DNA from: SAR202 cluster bacterium bin127 | Lineage (GTDB): Bacteria; Chloroflexota; Dehalococcoidia; Lucifugimonadales; Lucifugimonadaceae | DNA length: 64,000 nucleotides | Assembly: GCA_002239045.1 (NCBI GenBank) | Contig: MPNN01000001.1 | Location: forward strand, 248,001-312,000 | Reading direction: 5' to 3' | In this document: in pieces, positions 61,691 to 64,000 of the stretch | Numbering within the stretch: the stretch's first letter is position 1 | How the letters are laid out: every line of letters begins with the position of its first letter | Made by a program: the position numbers and the translations under genes | Notes under the pieces: generated by a model | What the model was told of the DNA's origin: nothing | What the model saw: only the letters and a program-made list of their open reading frames with translations | Databases searched by the model: none

Positions 61691-63103
61691 ATGGAGATTT
61701 CCTCAACAACACTCGACAATCTAACGCTTGGAGCGTACATTGTCGCGTCGGTCCTGTTCATCACCGGACTGCTCTGGCTGCGGTCGCCTGAAACGGCACG
61801 TGCCGGAAATCGGCTCTCTGCTTTGGGGATGCTTATCGCCGTCGTGTTCACCGTTATCGACCGCGACATCGTCAGGTACGAATGGATCATCGTCGGCTTA
61901 ATCGTGGGTGCCTTGATCGGCGCAATCGCCGCCCGACAGGTTCAGCTGACCGCCATGCCACAAATGGTCGCTATCTTCAACGGGTTCGGCGGTGCAGCAT
62001 CGGCGGTCGTGGCGGGTGCACAGATCCTCAGCCAGAACGACACCGGCGACGTCGACCGCGTGGTCAGCGTCACCGTCGCATTATCCGTATTGATCGGCTC
62101 GTTGACCCTCACGGGCAGCCTCATTGCCTTCGGTAAATTGCAGGGCATCGTCGCGACGCAACCCGTACTGATACCCCTTCGACACGTCGTCAATGTGATC
62201 CTAGTCATCGGCAGTTTGACCATGGCGGGACTGCTCATATTTGATCCCAACCTCGAGTGGGCGCTTATCGCCATGGCCGTCATTGCGCTAGTCGTTGGCG
62301 TATTGATCGTCGTCCCCATCGGCGGCGCCGACATGCCCGTTGTCATAGCGCTACTGAACTCTTACTCTGGATTGGCGGCTGCGGCAACGGGCTTCGTGAT
62401 CGATAACCCGATGCTCATCATCGCCGGTTCGTTGGTCGGTGCATCCGGGCTTATACTCACCCGCATCATGACTCGGGCGATGAACCGCTCATTGGGTAAC
62501 GTGATGTTCGGCGGATTCGGCGTTGCAGATTCGACGGGCGGCGCAGCCCCTGGAGCGAACGCGATGGATCGACCGGTGCGGTCTGTCAACGCAGCTGAGG
62601 CCGCGATTCTCCTCGGGTACGCTGACTCAGTAATTTTCGTTCCCGGATATGGTCTCGCCGTTGCGCAGGCACAGCATCAGGTTCGAGACCTGGCTGACAT
62701 GCTCAAAGAACGGGGGGCAGAGGTTCGATACGCGATCCATCCCGTCGCCGGCAGGATGCCCGGGCATATGAATGTCTTGCTTGCGGAAGCCGATGTCCCG
62801 TACGACGAGTTGAAGGATCTCGACGAGATCAACGACGACTTCAGGCGAGCTGACGTTGCCGTAGTCGTCGGTGCGAATGATGTGACAAACCCAGCCGCGC
62901 GAACCGACCGCAGCAGTCCGATCTACGGCATGCCGATATTGAATGTCGATCAAGCACGATCGGCGATCGTGTTGAAGCGGTCAATGGCGTCTGGATTCGC
63001 TGGTGTGGAAAACGAGCTTTTCCACATGGAGAACACAATGATGCTCTTCGGCGATGCAAGAGCGTCCGTTGAGAGCCTGCTATCTGAGATGAAAGAGCTC
63101 TGA
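61691..63103 (+). CDS. pntB: NAD(P) transhydrogenase beta subunit
   Basis: A 470-residue protein. The first 270 residues hold about nine membrane helices with IGAIAARQVQLTAMPQMVAI and NGFGGAASA. The C-terminal NADP(H)-binding domain III has VIFVPGYGLAVAQAQH, HPVAGRMPGHMNVLLAEA, VVVGANDVTNPAA and the final KRSMASGFAGVENELF. It uses the proton gradient to reduce NADP+ with NADH. The start is 9 bases after the pntAB stop. Confidence 0.95.
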   Translation: MEISSTTLDNLTLGAYIVASVLFITGLLWLRSPETARAGNRLSALGMLIAVVFTVIDRDIVRYEWIIVGLIVGALIGAIAARQVQLTAMPQMVAIFNGFGGAASAVVAGAQILSQNDTGDVDRVVSVTVALSVLIGSLTLTGSLIAFGKLQGIVATQPVLIPLRHVVNVILVIGSLTMAGLLIFDPNLEWALIAMAVIALVVGVLIVVPIGGADMPVVIALLNSYSGLAAAATGFVIDNPMLIIAGSLVGASGLILTRIMTRAMNRSLGNVMFGGFGVADSTGGAAPGANAMDRPVRSVNAAEAAILLGYADSVIFVPGYGLAVAQAQHQVRDLADMLKERGAEVRYAIHPVAGRMPGHMNVLLAEADVPYDELKDLDEINDDFRRADVAVVVGANDVTNPAARTDRSSPIYGMPILNVDQARSAIVLKRSMASGFAGVENELFHMENTMMLFGDARASVESLLSEMKEL

Positions 63104-63129
63104 CCTCGGTTACGAGAGGGAAAACCGGT

Positions 63130-63513
63130 ATGAAAATCCACGGCATAGGCCAAATCTCGATTTCAGTCACCGATGTCGATAGGGCGGTTGATTTCTACCG
63201 AGACATCCTCGGCATCAATTTCCTGTTTCAAGTCCCCGGCGACAACCCAATGGCTTTCTTCGACTGCTCAGGGACTCGTCTCTACATCAATCAACCTGAA
63301 AATCCCGAACGCGCCGGAAACTCCGTCATCTACTTCCAAGTAGATTCAGCGCGGGAAGCCGCCGAGGATTTGATGGAGCGCGGCGTCGCCATCGAATCCG
63401 ATCCGCACATCATCCACCAGACGGACAACTACACGTTGTGGATGGCCTTCTTCCGCGACCCAGACGGCAATCTCATGGCCGTCATGAGCGAAGAGGGCGA
63501 GTTGATGGGGTAG
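63130..63513 (+). CDS. Single-domain VOC/glyoxalase-like protein
   Basis: A 127-residue single VOC module: GIGQISISVTDVDRAVDFYR, then LMAVMSEEG at the close of the fold with FFRDPDGN before it. Metal-ligand positions are not the standard His/Glu set (Gln8 in the first strand). It is unrelated in detail to the CFP32-like cluster at 41.8 kb. It follows pntB by 26 bases and might be co-transcribed, with no evident functional tie. Confidence 0.85.
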   Translation: MKIHGIGQISISVTDVDRAVDFYRDILGINFLFQVPGDNPMAFFDCSGTRLYINQPENPERAGNSVIYFQVDSAREAAEDLMERGVAIESDPHIIHQTDNYTLWMAFFRDPDGNLMAVMSEEGELMG

Positions 63514-63687
63514 CACCGGCGCGTATCTTTGATCGCGTTGACAGAGTTTTCCGTTATTACTGACTGTGAAATACTCCGGTAAACGGAGTAGGAATTCGAG
63601 TACAATCCGTAACCGAACAGCCGCGAGCCTCAATGTCGATCATGTGCAAAACCATCGAAATTCTTATCGAATACTCCAATAAACAAA

Positions 63688-64000
63688 TTACAGATCATCG
63701 CATTGACCGTATAAGATATCTCGCCAATTCAGTCCGTATCCGGCATGATCCAATGCTTTCCAAAACTCGCTCATGGGTTTTTCAAGTGGTAATTCAGGTA
63801 TTAATTTAGCGAAAACCGTTTCCGCATAATATTGAATTGCGTTGGATTGAGTTTGCGTTACATCACGTGCTCCTTCATGGACAACCTTTGATCTGTATCG
63901 ATACAGGTCTTTTATTGTCCGAGCGATACCGGGCCTTTGGTCTATGTCCTCCGTAAGAATGGATGCGACATGGCGTGCAAGGGTGTCTGAAACCGGATTC
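63688..64000 (-). CDS. HEPN-like protein, 3' end only
   Basis: A minus-strand frame open from the window edge to a TAA at 63688-63690, 103 residues. The segment ARTIKDLYRYRSKVVHEGAR has the R-x4-6-H motif (RSKVVH) and surrounding residues of the Apea-type HEPN domain. The end reads FWKALDHAGYGLNWRDILYG. The sequence is markedly AT-rich compared with the pnt operon, suggesting transfer. The N-terminal part lies outside the window. Confidence 0.6.
   Translation of the reverse strand, partial: NPVSDTLARHVASILTEDIDQRPGIARTIKDLYRYRSKVVHEGARDVTQTQSNAIQYYAETVFAKLIPELPLEKPMSEFWKALDHAGYGLNWRDILYGQCDDL

Overview
The window is about 64 kb of gene-dense bacterial chromosome, roughly mid-50s percent G+C, with genes in short operons on both strands. 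Several features fit a Chloroflexota genome, possibly of the marine SAR202/Dehalococcoidia kind: secreted proteins with long Thr/Pro/Ala (PTATPT) linkers, tandem paralogue families (DinB, VOC), frequent GTG/TTG starts, a proton-translocating transhydrogenase with split alpha subunit, and many short REP-like repeats. No rRNA or ribosomal protein gene is present, so the assignment is only moderately secure.

Layout. 0-5 kb: tRNA-Leu(UAG), an AAA ATPase, a REP-core mobile element sitting inside a terminator, a wrecked Mrr-like restriction gene, a higBA toxin-antitoxin pair and an SDR dehydrogenase. 5-20 kb: a repeat-rich spacer, then mixed metabolic and repair genes (HpcH/HpaI aldolase, GMC oxidoreductase, tag, cupin, a frameshifted membrane gene, RHH-VapC, GNAT, MMPL exporter, MpaB-like oxygenase, HAD protein, ThDP enzyme, zinc-ribbon protein) and a Cu/Zn-SOD-like protein that lacks one copper ligand. 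20-33 kb: a PhoB/PhoR-like two-component pair and a pst phosphate transporter (pstS-pstC-pstA), separated by an AT-richer insert with a methyltransferase-HNH fusion, an AlbA_2/Schlafen-type protein and a small membrane protein. The phosphate-binding protein is a single lipoprotein with three consecutive PstS domains.

33-37.7 kb: EVE-domain protein, then a minus-strand run (aldo/keto reductase, DUF1802, Uma2, TatD, flavodoxin). 37.8-46.3 kb: a UxuA-like dehydratase, four consecutive DinB-fold paralogues, a terminator, a HEPN-like protein, four consecutive two-domain VOC proteins of the CFP32 type plus the tail of a fifth, and an SDR dehydrogenase. 46.3-58.5 kb: two secreted PT-linker proteins (one ending in an EF-hand loop, the other anchored by a C-terminal membrane helix), a TIGR01777 epimerase, hicBA, aconitase, a lactonase-family beta-propeller and a GH3 glycosidase. 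58.5-64 kb: a membrane molybdopterin oxidoreductase, the pnt operon, a small VOC protein and the 3' end of a HEPN-like gene cut by the window edge.

The most notable items are the triple-PstS lipoprotein, the DinB x4 / VOC x4 block (a possible thiol-linked detoxification locus), the methyltransferase-HNH island preceded by a G10 tract, and the family of REP-core elements with differing terminal inverted repeats.
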